NCBI GenBank assembly: GCA_021736745.1
Contig: JAIPFG010000151.1
Location: 1-7,552, forward strand
DNA length: 7,552 nucleotides
Direction: 5' to 3'
DNA from: Pseudomonadales bacterium
Lineage (GTDB): Bacteria > Pseudomonadota > Gammaproteobacteria > Pseudomonadales > IMCC2047
Below are positions 1 through 6,487 of the stretch, piece by piece. A model generated the notes under the pieces. The model searched no databases. It saw only the letters and a program-made list of their open reading frames with translations, and was not told where the DNA came from. The translations under genes and the position numbers were made by a program. How positions within the stretch are numbered: position 1 is the first letter of the stretch; the number at the start of each line of letters is the position of its first letter.

Positions 1-374
1 ATCTTGGAGTGGAACCGGGCGAGGAAACCGCTAAGATTATTATTAATTCCCGAACGGGCAGGATCGTGATAGGTAAGCATGTCCAGGTTACCCCGGCGGC
101 AATTACGGACGGCAGTTTAACCGTTACTATTACTGAAGATTTTGATGTCAGTCAGCCTGGAACATTGGCTGAGGGTACAACCCAGGTAACGCCACAGACC
201 AATATTGATATTGCCCAGGAAGCAAATCGGATGTTTGTTTTTAACACAGGTACATCGTTGGATACCATTGTCCAGGCAGTCAATCAGGTGGGTGCCGCAC
301 CGGGAGATTTAATGGCGATTTTGGAAGCGCTGAAGCAAGCTGGAGCGCTCAAAGCTGAGATTGTGGTGATCTAA
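1..374 (+). CDS. flgI: Flagellar P-ring protein FlgI, C-terminal part (5' end outside window)
   Basis: FlgI forms the P-ring, the periplasmic bushing in the peptidoglycan layer through which the flagellar rod turns. Only the last 123 codons are visible. The frame is open from base 3 (Leu-Gly-Val-Glu-Pro-Gly-Glu), and the GTG at position 9 is an internal valine, not a start. Family hallmarks are the [20 protein letters not shown] stretch, followed by [20 protein letters not shown], and an end rich in small residues ([20 protein letters not shown] type) that closes with AEIVVI. The stop TAA at 372-374 shares its last base with the flgJ ATG (TAATG), which suggests translational coupling. The N-terminal signal peptide expected for an exported ring protein lies outside the window. 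The identification is firm from sequence pattern; nothing in the visible part looks broken. Confidence 0.95.
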   Translation, partial: LGVEPGEETAKIIINSRTGRIVIGKHVQVTPAAITDGSLTVTITEDFDVSQPGTLAEGTTQVTPQTNIDIAQEANRMFVFNTGTSLDTIVQAVNQVGAAPGDLMAILEALKQAGALKAEIVVI

Positions 375-757
375 TGGATAACCTTGGCATGCGTACGATC
401 AACCCGCTACAGCAGGCGCAAATCTATACGGATTTTTCCGGTCTGGATAAACTGCGTGGAGAAGCAAAAACGAATAGTAGCGAAGCCTTAAGGCAGGTCG
501 CTGGGCAGTTTGAGTCCATCTTTGTCGGGATTGCGTTAAAAAGTATGCGCAGTGCGAATGAGGTTTTTGCCAAGGACAATCCATTCAATAGTCAGGAATC
601 CCGACTATATCGGGACATGCTGGATAATCAACTAAGCCTGACATTAACGCAAGGGAAGGGTATTGGTCTGGCGGAATCAATTGTGAAACAACTCAGCGCC
701 TACCTCCCGGAGAACCAGAAATCATCAGCGTCACCCACAGTGGATATTAGCCTCTAA
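374..757 (+). CDS. flgJ: Flagellar rod-assembly protein FlgJ, short form with rod-binding domain only
   Basis: FlgJ is exported to the periplasm and acts as a scaffold or cap for rod assembly. The 127-residue product carries the rod-binding domain at about residues 38-107. Recognisable parts are ALRQVAGQFESIFVGIALKS (38-57), SMRSANEVF, and DMLDNQLSLTLTQGKGIGLA (81-100) followed by an amphipathic ESIVKQL. An upstream segment FSGLDKLR (21-28) matches the usual DxxGLxxLR region of the family. The C-terminal glucosaminidase (muramidase) domain, which takes enteric and pseudomonad FlgJ to roughly 300 residues or more, is absent. The gene ends normally at TAA 755-757 and flgK starts 17 bp later, so no remnant of the domain is hidden here. 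The ATG overlaps the flgI stop by one base, with a weak GGTGA ahead. A second ATG at codon 6 (389) is possible. Single-domain FlgJ is known in other lineages, so a separate hydrolase is inferred. Confidence 0.92.
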   Translation: MDNLGMRTINPLQQAQIYTDFSGLDKLRGEAKTNSSEALRQVAGQFESIFVGIALKSMRSANEVFAKDNPFNSQESRLYRDMLDNQLSLTLTQGKGIGLAESIVKQLSAYLPENQKSSASPTVDISL

Positions 758-774
758 ATAACGGATCAGAAAGT

Positions 775-2793
775 ATGCCAAGTATATTGGATATAGGTTT
801 GTCGGGTTTGACCACCCATCAGCGATCCCTGTCAGTGACCGGGCATAATATCGCCAACGCGGCCACTGAGGGGTATAGCCGCCAATCCAGTGTCATTCAG
901 GCTCGTCCTGCCGATTTTTTCGGAGGAGCTTCTTTTGGTACCGGTGTTGAGGTGACGGGCGTTCGACGGAGCGTGAATGATTTTTTTACCACACAGTTGC
1001 GCAGTGATATTTCAGCATTCCATTACTCCGATACGTTACGGGCACAATTGGATCAACTGGACTCTTTGTTTTCCGGTGTGAGTACTGGGTTGTCTGCCAG
1101 CCAGGAACGTTTTTTTAGTGCCTTACAAGCAGCTAATGATGATCCCACGTCAATCACTGCCCGACAGGTCTTGCTGGATGAAGCGCAAAACCTGGTGAAA
1201 AAATTTGAGACTCTCTCAGGCCAATTGTCCGAAAAAGAGAAGTCAATTAACCAATTGATAGCAAACAGTGCCGGTGAGGTAACGGGATTGGCTGATCAAA
1301 TCGCACAAATTAATGTGGCGATTATTGAAAAATCCGGTGGCGGTAATCCAGAAGAGTTACCCAATGACCTGTTGGATGAGCGAGATAGGTTACTGGCGCA
1401 ACTGGCTGAGCTGGTGGACATTCGCACTAGTCCTCAAGTGGATGGTGCGATCAACGTTTTTATTGGTTCCGGTCAGGCTTTAGTGGTTGGTGGTGAAGCA
1501 ATGAATCTGGTAACGCAGCCATCTTCATATAACGCGCAGGAGTTGCAACTTGCGATCCAAACGCCGACGGGGACGGTTGGATTAAATAACACGGTTAGTG
1601 GCGGTATGCTGGGCGCTTTGTTAACAACAAGAGATCAAGCGCTTGGTGATTCAATCAATGCCCTTGGCCGGATAGCGGTTGCTATCGCCGATACGGTCAA
1701 TCAGCAGCACCGTTTAGGCATGGATCTTGAAGGTAATCTCGGTGGGAATTTTTTCAATGATATTAACAGCTCGAGTGCAGTAGCGTTACGCACACAGGCT
1801 TCCAGTAATAACTCATTACCGCAGGATCAGATCGTTGAGGTGAGTATTAATGACGTTAATGCATTGAAAGTCAGTGATTACAAGCTGACATTCACTTCAT
1901 CAACGACCTATGTGTTGACGCGCCTCAGCGACCAAAAAACGAATGCGGCGATTGATGCAAGCCTGACAGGGACCGTTGGTGCGATTCCGGCAACTCTACA
2001 ATTTGATGGCGTCTCTCTATTACTTGATCGGCCATCGGGGAATTTTGCAACGGGAGATAGTTTCCTCCTGCAACCCACCAATAATGGCGCATCAGATATT
2101 GGCTTAGTGCTCGACCGTCCGCAGCAAATTGCGTTGGCCTCACCGATACGGACCAGTGCCGATATCAATAATCAGGGAACAGGCGTTATCGCTCCCGGGG
2201 TGGTTACCGATACCAGTGTTGCTTTGTTTTCAACAACGCCCGGGCAGCTCAGTCCGCCATTGTTGATTCGATTTACCAGTGCCACTACCTATGATGTTCT
2301 TGATAACAGTGGGGTAACGCCCACTGCGCTGGTGCCGCCGCAAACGGGGTTAACATTCCCACCGACCCCTGCGAATGCGTTAATACCCGCCGGTTTTGGT
2401 ATTGAGCTTGAACTGAAAGGCCAACCCCAGTCGGGCGACACCTTCCGAATTGATTTTAATGCCAATGGTTTTCAGGATAATCGAAACGGATTGGCAATGA
2501 ATGCCGTTCAAACAACCCGCATATTAGATAATGGCGCAACGACATTGCCAGGTGCCTACGGACTGTTAATTCAAAAAGTCGGTGTGCAGGCCAATCAGGC
2601 GAGGCAGAATACGGAAGCCGGGAAGACCCTGCTACAACAATCGCAAGCAAGGCGGGATGAAGTTTCCGCCGTCAATTTGGACGAAGAGGCGGCAAGGCTG
2701 GTGGAACTTGAGCAAGCCTATAGTGCTTCGGCTCAGGTCATCAATGTGGCGATTACAATCTTTGAGGCATTGCTGGGTGCAGTGCGCAGATAG
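775..2793 (+). CDS. flgK: Flagellar hook-associated protein 1 FlgK (HAP1)
   Basis: FlgK is exported through the flagellar channel and forms the first hook-filament junction layer, between hook and FlgL. The 672-residue product is much longer than enteric FlgK (about 550) but close to the long form of pseudomonads. The N-terminal rod/hook helix region starts SILDIGLSGL and holds the diagnostic NIANAATEGYSRQ (25-37). The D0 helix at the C-terminus includes VNLDEEAARLVELEQAYSAS (633-652) and AQVINVAITIFEALL, the classic axial-protein ending. Residues about 140-330 hold the helical D1 part (e.g. LDERDRLLAQLAELVDI). Residues about 368-434 and 494-562 are two related beta-rich modules containing FTSSTTY and FTSATTY and closing with GDSF and GDTF. 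No cysteine is present. The ATG has only a weak upstream AGAAAG. The 17-bp gap after flgJ implies cotranscription. The chaperone FlgN is not in this window. Confidence 0.97.
   Translation: MPSILDIGLSGLTTHQRSLSVTGHNIANAATEGYSRQSSVIQARPADFFGGASFGTGVEVTGVRRSVNDFFTTQLRSDISAFHYSDTLRAQLDQLDSLFSGVSTGLSASQERFFSALQAANDDPTSITARQVLLDEAQNLVKKFETLSGQLSEKEKSINQLIANSAGEVTGLADQIAQINVAIIEKSGGGNPEELPNDLLDERDRLLAQLAELVDIRTSPQVDGAINVFIGSGQALVVGGEAMNLVTQPSSYNAQELQLAIQTPTGTVGLNNTVSGGMLGALLTTRDQALGDSINALGRIAVAIADTVNQQHRLGMDLEGNLGGNFFNDINSSSAVALRTQASSNNSLPQDQIVEVSINDVNALKVSDYKLTFTSSTTYVLTRLSDQKTNAAIDASLTGTVGAIPATLQFDGVSLLLDRPSGNFATGDSFLLQPTNNGASDIGLVLDRPQQIALASPIRTSADINNQGTGVIAPGVVTDTSVALFSTTPGQLSPPLLIRFTSATTYDVLDNSGVTPTALVPPQTGLTFPPTPANALIPAGFGIELELKGQPQSGDTFRIDFNANGFQDNRNGLAMNAVQTTRILDNGATTLPGAYGLLIQKVGVQANQARQNTEAGKTLLQQSQARRDEVSAVNLDEEAARLVELEQAYSASAQVINVAITIFEALLGAVRR
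1876..2460 (+). repeat. Two diverged copies of a beta-rich module inside FlgK (also found in FlgL)
   Basis: This is a protein-level repeat. Copy 1 covers FlgK residues about 368-434 (1876-2076) and copy 2 covers about 494-562 (2254-2460). Each begins with a beta strand ending FTSxTTY, runs through a variable stretch of roughly 30-40 residues, then has a strand with G near its start (FDGVSLLLDRPSGNFATGDSF in copy 1 has this form; GFGIELELKGQPQSGDTF in copy 2), and ends at GDxF. Copy 2 carries a proline-rich insertion (about 518-534). At DNA level the copies are too diverged to be a recent duplication. The two are joined by a linker of about 60 residues. A third relative sits in FlgL at residues about 224-291 (3513-3716). 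The alignment is by eye only. Confidence 0.6.
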
Positions 2794-2843
2794 ATTGTTA
2801 TCAATGGGAAAGAAAATTTTAAATTGCGGGCCTAGGTAAAGTT

Positions 2844-4094
2844 ATGCGTTTATCGACACAACAACTATTTTTTACCAGTCTTAATGGTGTACTCAATGGA
2901 CAGAGTAGACTGGTAGAGCTGCAGCAACAAATAGCGTCCGGGAAAAAATTTGAAACACCGGGAGATAATCCCATCGCTTCTTCCCAAGTCATTGCGCTTA
3001 ATCAGCAATTATCCATTACGGAACAGTATCGCAATAATGTGTCCGCAGCGGAAGGTCGGTTACGATTGGAAGAGTCCTCGCTGAAAAGTATGGAAGAGGT
3101 ATTGCAGCAGGTACGGCAGCTGACCGTGCAAGCGGGAGACGGAGCACTTAATTTGCAAGACAGGAAAGCGATTTCTGCAGAAATCAAACAACGTCTTGAG
3201 CAGTTGGTGAGCCTGGCTAATACCCGCGACACCAACGATCAATTTATTTTTGGAGGGTATCAATCGGGTCAGGCGCCTATTATCAATGGCGTTTCCGGTG
3301 GTTACGTTTATCAGGGTGATGAAGGTCAGCTGTTTATTAAAGTTGCTGATAATATGGATGTTGCCGTTTCTGATTCGGGTAAATCGCTTTTTATGGACAT
3401 TGATGAACCGCTTAATTTTAGTTCGGCACCGAATGTAGGAAATACTGGTACAGTGGTGATTGATGATCAGGCCGTGATTAATCAAAAAAGTTTTGAGGCA
3501 TTCCATCCGGAAGGTGCCACCATCACCTTTGATACCACCACGCCAGTGATTACCTACACCGTGACCAGAGTGTCTGATGGTGGTGTGATTTCGGGTGGTA
3601 CCCCCTCGTCACCACTATTGAATGTGCCCTATGTTGCCGGTTCTGCGATTGAATTTGAAGGGATAAGAATTGAGCTAAGTGGCGTTCCTGCAAATGGAGA
3701 TACTGTTGATTTGACAAGCCTTGCTCCGAGTAAGCTGGATATGTTTTCTGCCATTGAAAAATTGACTATTGGCTTGGAAGGCAGTGCCGCGGCGCCGTTG
3801 ACTCAACTGGAGTTGTCGGAACTGATTGCCGACTCCTTGATCAGCCTGGATCGCGGCCTGGATAATCTGGTGCAGACCGAAGCAAAGATTGGCGGTCGTT
3901 TGAACGTGATCGATGATGCGACGGATAGTAATGAAAATATGAAGTTGATCAGTCAACAGACATTATCCGATTTACAGGATATTGACTATGCCGATGTCCT
4001 GAGTAAATTGTCGTTGCAAAGTTTTGTTCTGGAGGCCACACAAAACAGCTTTGTAAAAATTACGAACCTTTCTTTATTTAATTTCCTGCGTTAA
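2844..4094 (+). CDS. flgL: Flagellar hook-associated protein 3 FlgL (HAP3)
   Basis: FlgL forms the second junction layer, between FlgK and the flagellin filament, and is a flagellin relative. The product is 416 residues, longer than the enteric form (about 317) and in the range of pseudomonad FlgL. The N-terminal flagellin-like domain (about 1-140) opens MRLSTQQLFFTSLNGVLNGQ, includes IASGKKFETPGDNPIASSQV, and ends at the family signature NDQFIFGGYQ (131-140). The C-terminal helical domain (about 329-416) includes TEAKIGGRLNVID and closes with the SFVLEATQNSFVKI type helix and LSLFNFLR. Between them lies a beta-rich middle region whose segment 224-291 resembles the two FlgK modules (ITYTVTRVSDGG, then FEGIRIELSGVPANGDTV). 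An AGG at 2834-2836 sits 7 nt before the ATG. There is no cysteine. The 50-bp gap after flgK has no promoter I can defend, so it is likely cotranscribed. Confidence 0.96.
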   Translation: MRLSTQQLFFTSLNGVLNGQSRLVELQQQIASGKKFETPGDNPIASSQVIALNQQLSITEQYRNNVSAAEGRLRLEESSLKSMEEVLQQVRQLTVQAGDGALNLQDRKAISAEIKQRLEQLVSLANTRDTNDQFIFGGYQSGQAPIINGVSGGYVYQGDEGQLFIKVADNMDVAVSDSGKSLFMDIDEPLNFSSAPNVGNTGTVVIDDQAVINQKSFEAFHPEGATITFDTTTPVITYTVTRVSDGGVISGGTPSSPLLNVPYVAGSAIEFEGIRIELSGVPANGDTVDLTSLAPSKLDMFSAIEKLTIGLEGSAAAPLTQLELSELIADSLISLDRGLDNLVQTEAKIGGRLNVIDDATDSNENMKLISQQTLSDLQDIDYADVLSKLSLQSFVLEATQNSFVKITNLSLFNFLR

Positions 4095-4182
4095 AGCTGC
4101 GGGTTGATGGGTAAGGAAGCATTTCTTCAGGCATGACGGTAAAAAAATATTGACGCATAAGAATAAAGGGTACTGCGGGGGC
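4095..4182. other. Convergent intergenic gap between flgL and the fliT-like gene
   Basis: This 88-bp space receives transcription from both sides. I looked for an intrinsic terminator and found none that is convincing. On the minus strand there is a run of seven Ts at 4141-4147, but only a 4-bp CGCA/TGCG pairing lies ahead of it. On the plus strand GAAG/CTTC (around 4117-4129) is a 4-bp stem with no U-run. Termination here may be Rho-dependent, or use a structure too weak for me to call. Confidence 0.5.
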
Positions 4183-4506
4183 TTAATTTTGATAGGCCCT
4201 GATGGCACTTGCTCCCGTGTGCAACCCTTTGAGAATACCTCTTGCTTCCTCTTGTCCGCGGCGCGCCAAGCCAAGCACCTGCTCGTCCATTGCCAGGATT
4301 TGTTTAATTTGCTCCTGGATTTGTAAGGCATTATCAACAGTAAGAGGCTTCGCAAAAAATTCGCGGATTAATTTATCACGGTATTGTGCCTGTAAAGGTA
4401 AATCAGTCCATCTTGCTTCTTCGGCGGCATCAATTAACTCCTGGCTTGCCAAAAGAATGGCCCGCCATTTTTGATCCAGATGGGTAGGGGTGTGCAGCGC
4501 CATCAT
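4183..4506 (-). CDS. fliT: FliT-like flagellar export chaperone
   Basis: This small protein of 107 residues is predicted to be cytoplasmic and almost wholly helical. In known systems FliT escorts the cap protein FliD to the export gate. Visible features are a conserved-looking tryptophan near the start (LDQKWRAILL, 10-19), a helix with LIDAAEEARW (24-33), a helical hairpin through NALQIQEQIKQILAMDEQVL (59-78), and a C-terminal helix ending in AIRAYQN, like the aYxx ending of many FliT proteins. FliT is poorly conserved, so the call rests partly on position directly after fliD-fliS. The reading frame stays open upstream to 4569, but that extension lies inside fliS. The start ATG at 4504-4506 overlaps the fliS stop TGA (4506-4508) as TGATG, and a second ATG follows at once (4501-4503). 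No Shine-Dalgarno is visible, so translational coupling to fliS is likely. Confidence 0.75.
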   Translation of the reverse strand: MMALHTPTHLDQKWRAILLASQELIDAAEEARWTDLPLQAQYRDKLIREFFAKPLTVDNALQIQEQIKQILAMDEQVLGLARRGQEEARGILKGLHTGASAIRAYQN

Positions 4507-4928
4507 CAAACAGCCGCTGCAGATACCGTGGATGGCTGGCGATGCAATTCCGCAGGTATGCCATCCCACCCAGCCTTGATTTCTCGTAACAGGGAAATAA
4601 CTTCGTCAACAATTTCCATGTTATTGGTTAAACTGGCTTCGGTGAGGCGTCGGACCATATAGTCATAAAGCGCATATAGGTTAGATGAAATTTCACCGCC
4701 AGACTCCATATCCAAACAGCCCTGGAGGCCGCTGATAATATCAATGCTTTTCCCGAGAAGCTCGCCCTTACCGGAAAAATCCTTTCGTTCAATACATCCC
4801 TTAGCGCTGGACAGACGGGATAGTGCTCCGTTGATTAACATCGCGATTAACTGATGAGGGTTAGCATCGACGACGCCCGATTGTGTATTGACGCTTTGGT
4901 ATTGTTTTATAGCGCGGCGATCATTCAT
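4506..4928 (-). CDS. fliS: Flagellin export chaperone FliS
   Basis: FliS binds the C-terminal D0 helices of flagellin in the cytoplasm, stops it from polymerising early and delivers it to the export apparatus. The 140-residue product has the family hallmarks in order: an N-terminal QYQSVNTQSG segment (9-18), ANPHQLIAMLINGALSRLSS (22-41), KDFSGKGELLGKSIDIISGL (49-68), the signature LDMESGGEISSNLYALYDYM (72-91) followed by VRRL, and the final helix EIVDEVISLLREIKAGWDGI (105-124). The tail RQPSTVSAAAV is low in order and slightly extends the usual 120-135 residues. It contains two cysteines (45, 71), unlike the exported proteins around it, which fits a cytoplasmic location. A good AGGAG lies at 4935-4939, 6 nt ahead of the ATG. 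It is 20 bp downstream of fliD and overlaps the fliT-like gene by one base. Confidence 0.96.
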   Translation of the reverse strand: MNDRRAIKQYQSVNTQSGVVDANPHQLIAMLINGALSRLSSAKGCIERKDFSGKGELLGKSIDIISGLQGCLDMESGGEISSNLYALYDYMVRRLTEASLTNNMEIVDEVISLLREIKAGWDGIPAELHRQPSTVSAAAV

Positions 4929-4948
4929 TGAAATCTCCTGTTAGATTA

Positions 4949-6385
4949 TTATTTGTTACTATTGATACCGTTGACGATGCGGTTAGTGTTCTCTAATTGT
5001 TGGGTTAGAAATTCGCTGGTGGAATTTAATTGGCCTAATAAAATGTCCAGGGCGGCAAATTGTTGCCGGGTTCTTGCCTCAATAGAGGCAAGACGTCGAT
5101 CCAGATCAACTCGGTCATCAGCAATTTCCTTTAACTCGGTATCGAAACCTTCCTCACGAAGGCTGATAATTCCCGTTGCGGATAAAAACCCTTCGGTTAA
5201 GTCGGCTAGCTGTTTTGCCAGCCCTTCGTCACCCGCAAAAAATTCACCAATGTCATTGAAATGGCTATCCAATGCACTGTTTAGCGTTTCCTGGTCCAGG
5301 GAAAGCTTACCTTTTTCTCCGGTAGTAATCCCTAACTGAGAGAGGTTGCTATAGACTCCGTCTACCCCGTTGATTGAACCGTAAAGTATTCTTTCTAGCT
5401 GTCTTTCCGCCGTGCGAATCGTGGCATCTCCGTTCAATAAACCGGCTTCTCCAGTGTTGGGATCATAATCCGTTAACAGATTGAAGGTATCTTTAAGGGC
5501 ATTAAAGACGGTTACAAAGGATGACACCTTACCTTGAATAGCTGTTTTATTGAGCGCGACAGTTAGTGTTTCCGGTGGGTTATTAATCGGATCCTCAGAC
5601 TCTTTTAGTGCGGTGATCGTGACCCCTTCAACAGCGCCTTTGAATTCATTGGTCGCGCTGCTAACGGTAAAGCCATCAACAGTAATTCTGGCGTCGGTGG
5701 CCGCGTCCAGTTCAGTTAAGCGGTTATTACCGTTACCCGGTTGGAATAAAAGTTGTGATAAACCTGCGGCATCATCATGAGTGCCATCGTCGTCAACGAC
5801 ACTAATTTCAATGGCATTGCCAGCCCCTGTTGCTTTTGAGCTGATCACCAATTTTGATACTGTGCCGCCATTGCCATCATCAACCGTGATAATGTTTGCT
5901 GATACCTTGGTCCCGGCATCGGAGTTATTAATCGCATCTTTAATGGCGCTGACAGAGCCATCGGGGATATTGATGTTATAGGAACTTCCACCGGCTTCGA
6001 TCGTCAAGGAGCCAGTGCCAATCACGGTTTCCGGTGTGGCGAAGTCAGCGCTGACCAATTTATGCGCCGCCGCCAAATTAAGCACATTGATGTTGGTGGT
6101 CCCGACGGAGGCCGTACTGTCAGCCGATGCAGTAAATATGTCCGGATCACTGGATGTGGTAGAGCGGTCCTGAAACTCGGATAGGGTTTTCAGGTCATTA
6201 AGCGTCGATTGAAATTCCGCAAGGGCGCTTTTAAATGAACCGAATGCGGATATTGACGCCTGTGTTTCCGCCTCCTTGAGATCAAGACGGTTGCTGGTGG
6301 GCCCGCGTTCTGCCTCGATCAGTTGTTTCAAAATGGAATTGAGATCCAATCCTGATCCAATGCCGAGGGATGAGACTGACGCCAT
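4949..6385 (-). CDS. fliD: Filament cap protein FliD (HAP2)
   Basis: FliD forms the cap at the growing tip of the filament and folds incoming flagellin into place; in some species it also mediates adhesion. The product is 478 residues, the normal size. The N-terminal domain (about 1-105) begins with the signature SSLGIGSGLDLNSILKQLIE (5-24), with ASISAFGSFKSAL (43-55) and TSSDPDIFTASADSTASVGT (77-96). A flagellin hook IN-type motif is seen at about 124-195 (GSLTIEAGG, then SAIKDAINN, GTKVSANII, LVISSKATGAGNAIEI). The C-terminal domain starts near 223 (ELDAATDARITVDG) and includes GLLNGDATIRTAERQL (315-330), SNLSQLGITTGEKGKLSLDQ (346-365), and a coiled-coil tail about 410-475. There is no cysteine. 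An AGG at 6393-6395 lies 7 nt before the ATG. A sigma-54 type promoter lies upstream, so it likely heads a fliD-fliS-fliT operon. Confidence 0.97.
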   Translation of the reverse strand: MASVSSLGIGSGLDLNSILKQLIEAERGPTSNRLDLKEAETQASISAFGSFKSALAEFQSTLNDLKTLSEFQDRSTTSSDPDIFTASADSTASVGTTNINVLNLAAAHKLVSADFATPETVIGTGSLTIEAGGSSYNINIPDGSVSAIKDAINNSDAGTKVSANIITVDDGNGGTVSKLVISSKATGAGNAIEISVVDDDGTHDDAAGLSQLLFQPGNGNNRLTELDAATDARITVDGFTVSSATNEFKGAVEGVTITALKESEDPINNPPETLTVALNKTAIQGKVSSFVTVFNALKDTFNLLTDYDPNTGEAGLLNGDATIRTAERQLERILYGSINGVDGVYSNLSQLGITTGEKGKLSLDQETLNSALDSHFNDIGEFFAGDEGLAKQLADLTEGFLSATGIISLREEGFDTELKEIADDRVDLDRRLASIEARTRQQFAALDILLGQLNSTSEFLTQQLENTNRIVNGINSNK

Positions 6386-6392
6386 AATTATG

Positions 6393-6397
6393 CCTGC
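6393..6397 (-). promoter_or_regulatory. fliD ribosome-binding site (GCAGG) inside an inverted repeat
   Basis: Read on the minus strand, GCAGG lies 7 nt before the fliD ATG at 6385, which supports that start. The site is part of the 7-base arm ATGCAGG, whose exact complement CCTGCAT lies upstream at 6456-6462, so the site could be hidden in any RNA that begins upstream of the promoter. Confidence 0.6.
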
Positions 6398-6462
6398 ATT
6401 TTCTGGTTAAACCCGCATGGTTGTCTAGCTGAGATAAGACTCACCGCTAATAACTATGCAGG
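6393..6462 (-). repeat. 7-bp inverted repeat joining the sigma-54 -12 region and the fliD RBS
   Basis: CCTGCAT (minus strand, 6462-6456) and ATGCAGG (6399-6393) are perfect complements separated by 56 bases. The upstream arm overlaps the promoter -12 element; the downstream arm holds the fliD Shine-Dalgarno. A match of this length can occur by chance in a gap of this size, so only its placement makes it notable. Confidence 0.4.
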
Positions 6463-6472
6463 TTTCTTGCCA
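6457..6472 (-). promoter_or_regulatory. Putative sigma-54 (RpoN) -24/-12 promoter for fliD
   Basis: On the minus strand the sequence reads TGGCAAGAAACCTGCA. Compared with the known sigma-54 consensus TGGCACG-N4-TTGCW, the -24 part TGGCAAG (6472-6466) has one mismatch and the -12 part CTGCA (6461-6457) has one. The invariant GG and GC dinucleotides are separated by exactly 10 bases. It lies between flaG and fliD in the correct direction; transcription would start near 6446, giving a leader of about 60 nt before fliD. Sigma-54 control of fliD operons by FleQ-type activators is established in pseudomonads and vibrios. No activator site was identified. Confidence 0.75.
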
Positions 6473-6487
6473 GCTATTGCATAAAGT

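Noticed and set aside
2794..2843. Possible separate promoter before flgL
   Set aside because: The 50-bp gap has no sigma-54 or sigma-28 match that I can defend; cotranscription with flgK is simpler.
3060..3506. 148-codon minus-strand open frame opposite flgL
   Set aside because: It lies wholly inside the well-supported flgL coding region, has no family resemblance and no RBS; it is a shadow of flgL codon use.
4150..4178. TTGACG on the plus strand after flgL as a possible -35 box
   Set aside because: No acceptable -10 hexamer lies 16-18 bases downstream, and it would drive only antisense RNA into the fliT-like gene.
4507..4569. N-terminal extension of the fliT-like gene to 4569
   Set aside because: It would overlap fliS by 64 bases, the extra residues look random (Cys-rich, out of keeping with the rest), and the TGATG junction offers a better start.
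4953..5339. 128-codon plus-strand open frame opposite fliD
   Set aside because: It is antisense to the conserved C-terminal part of fliD and its translation is Ser- and Arg-rich with no domain; a shadow frame.
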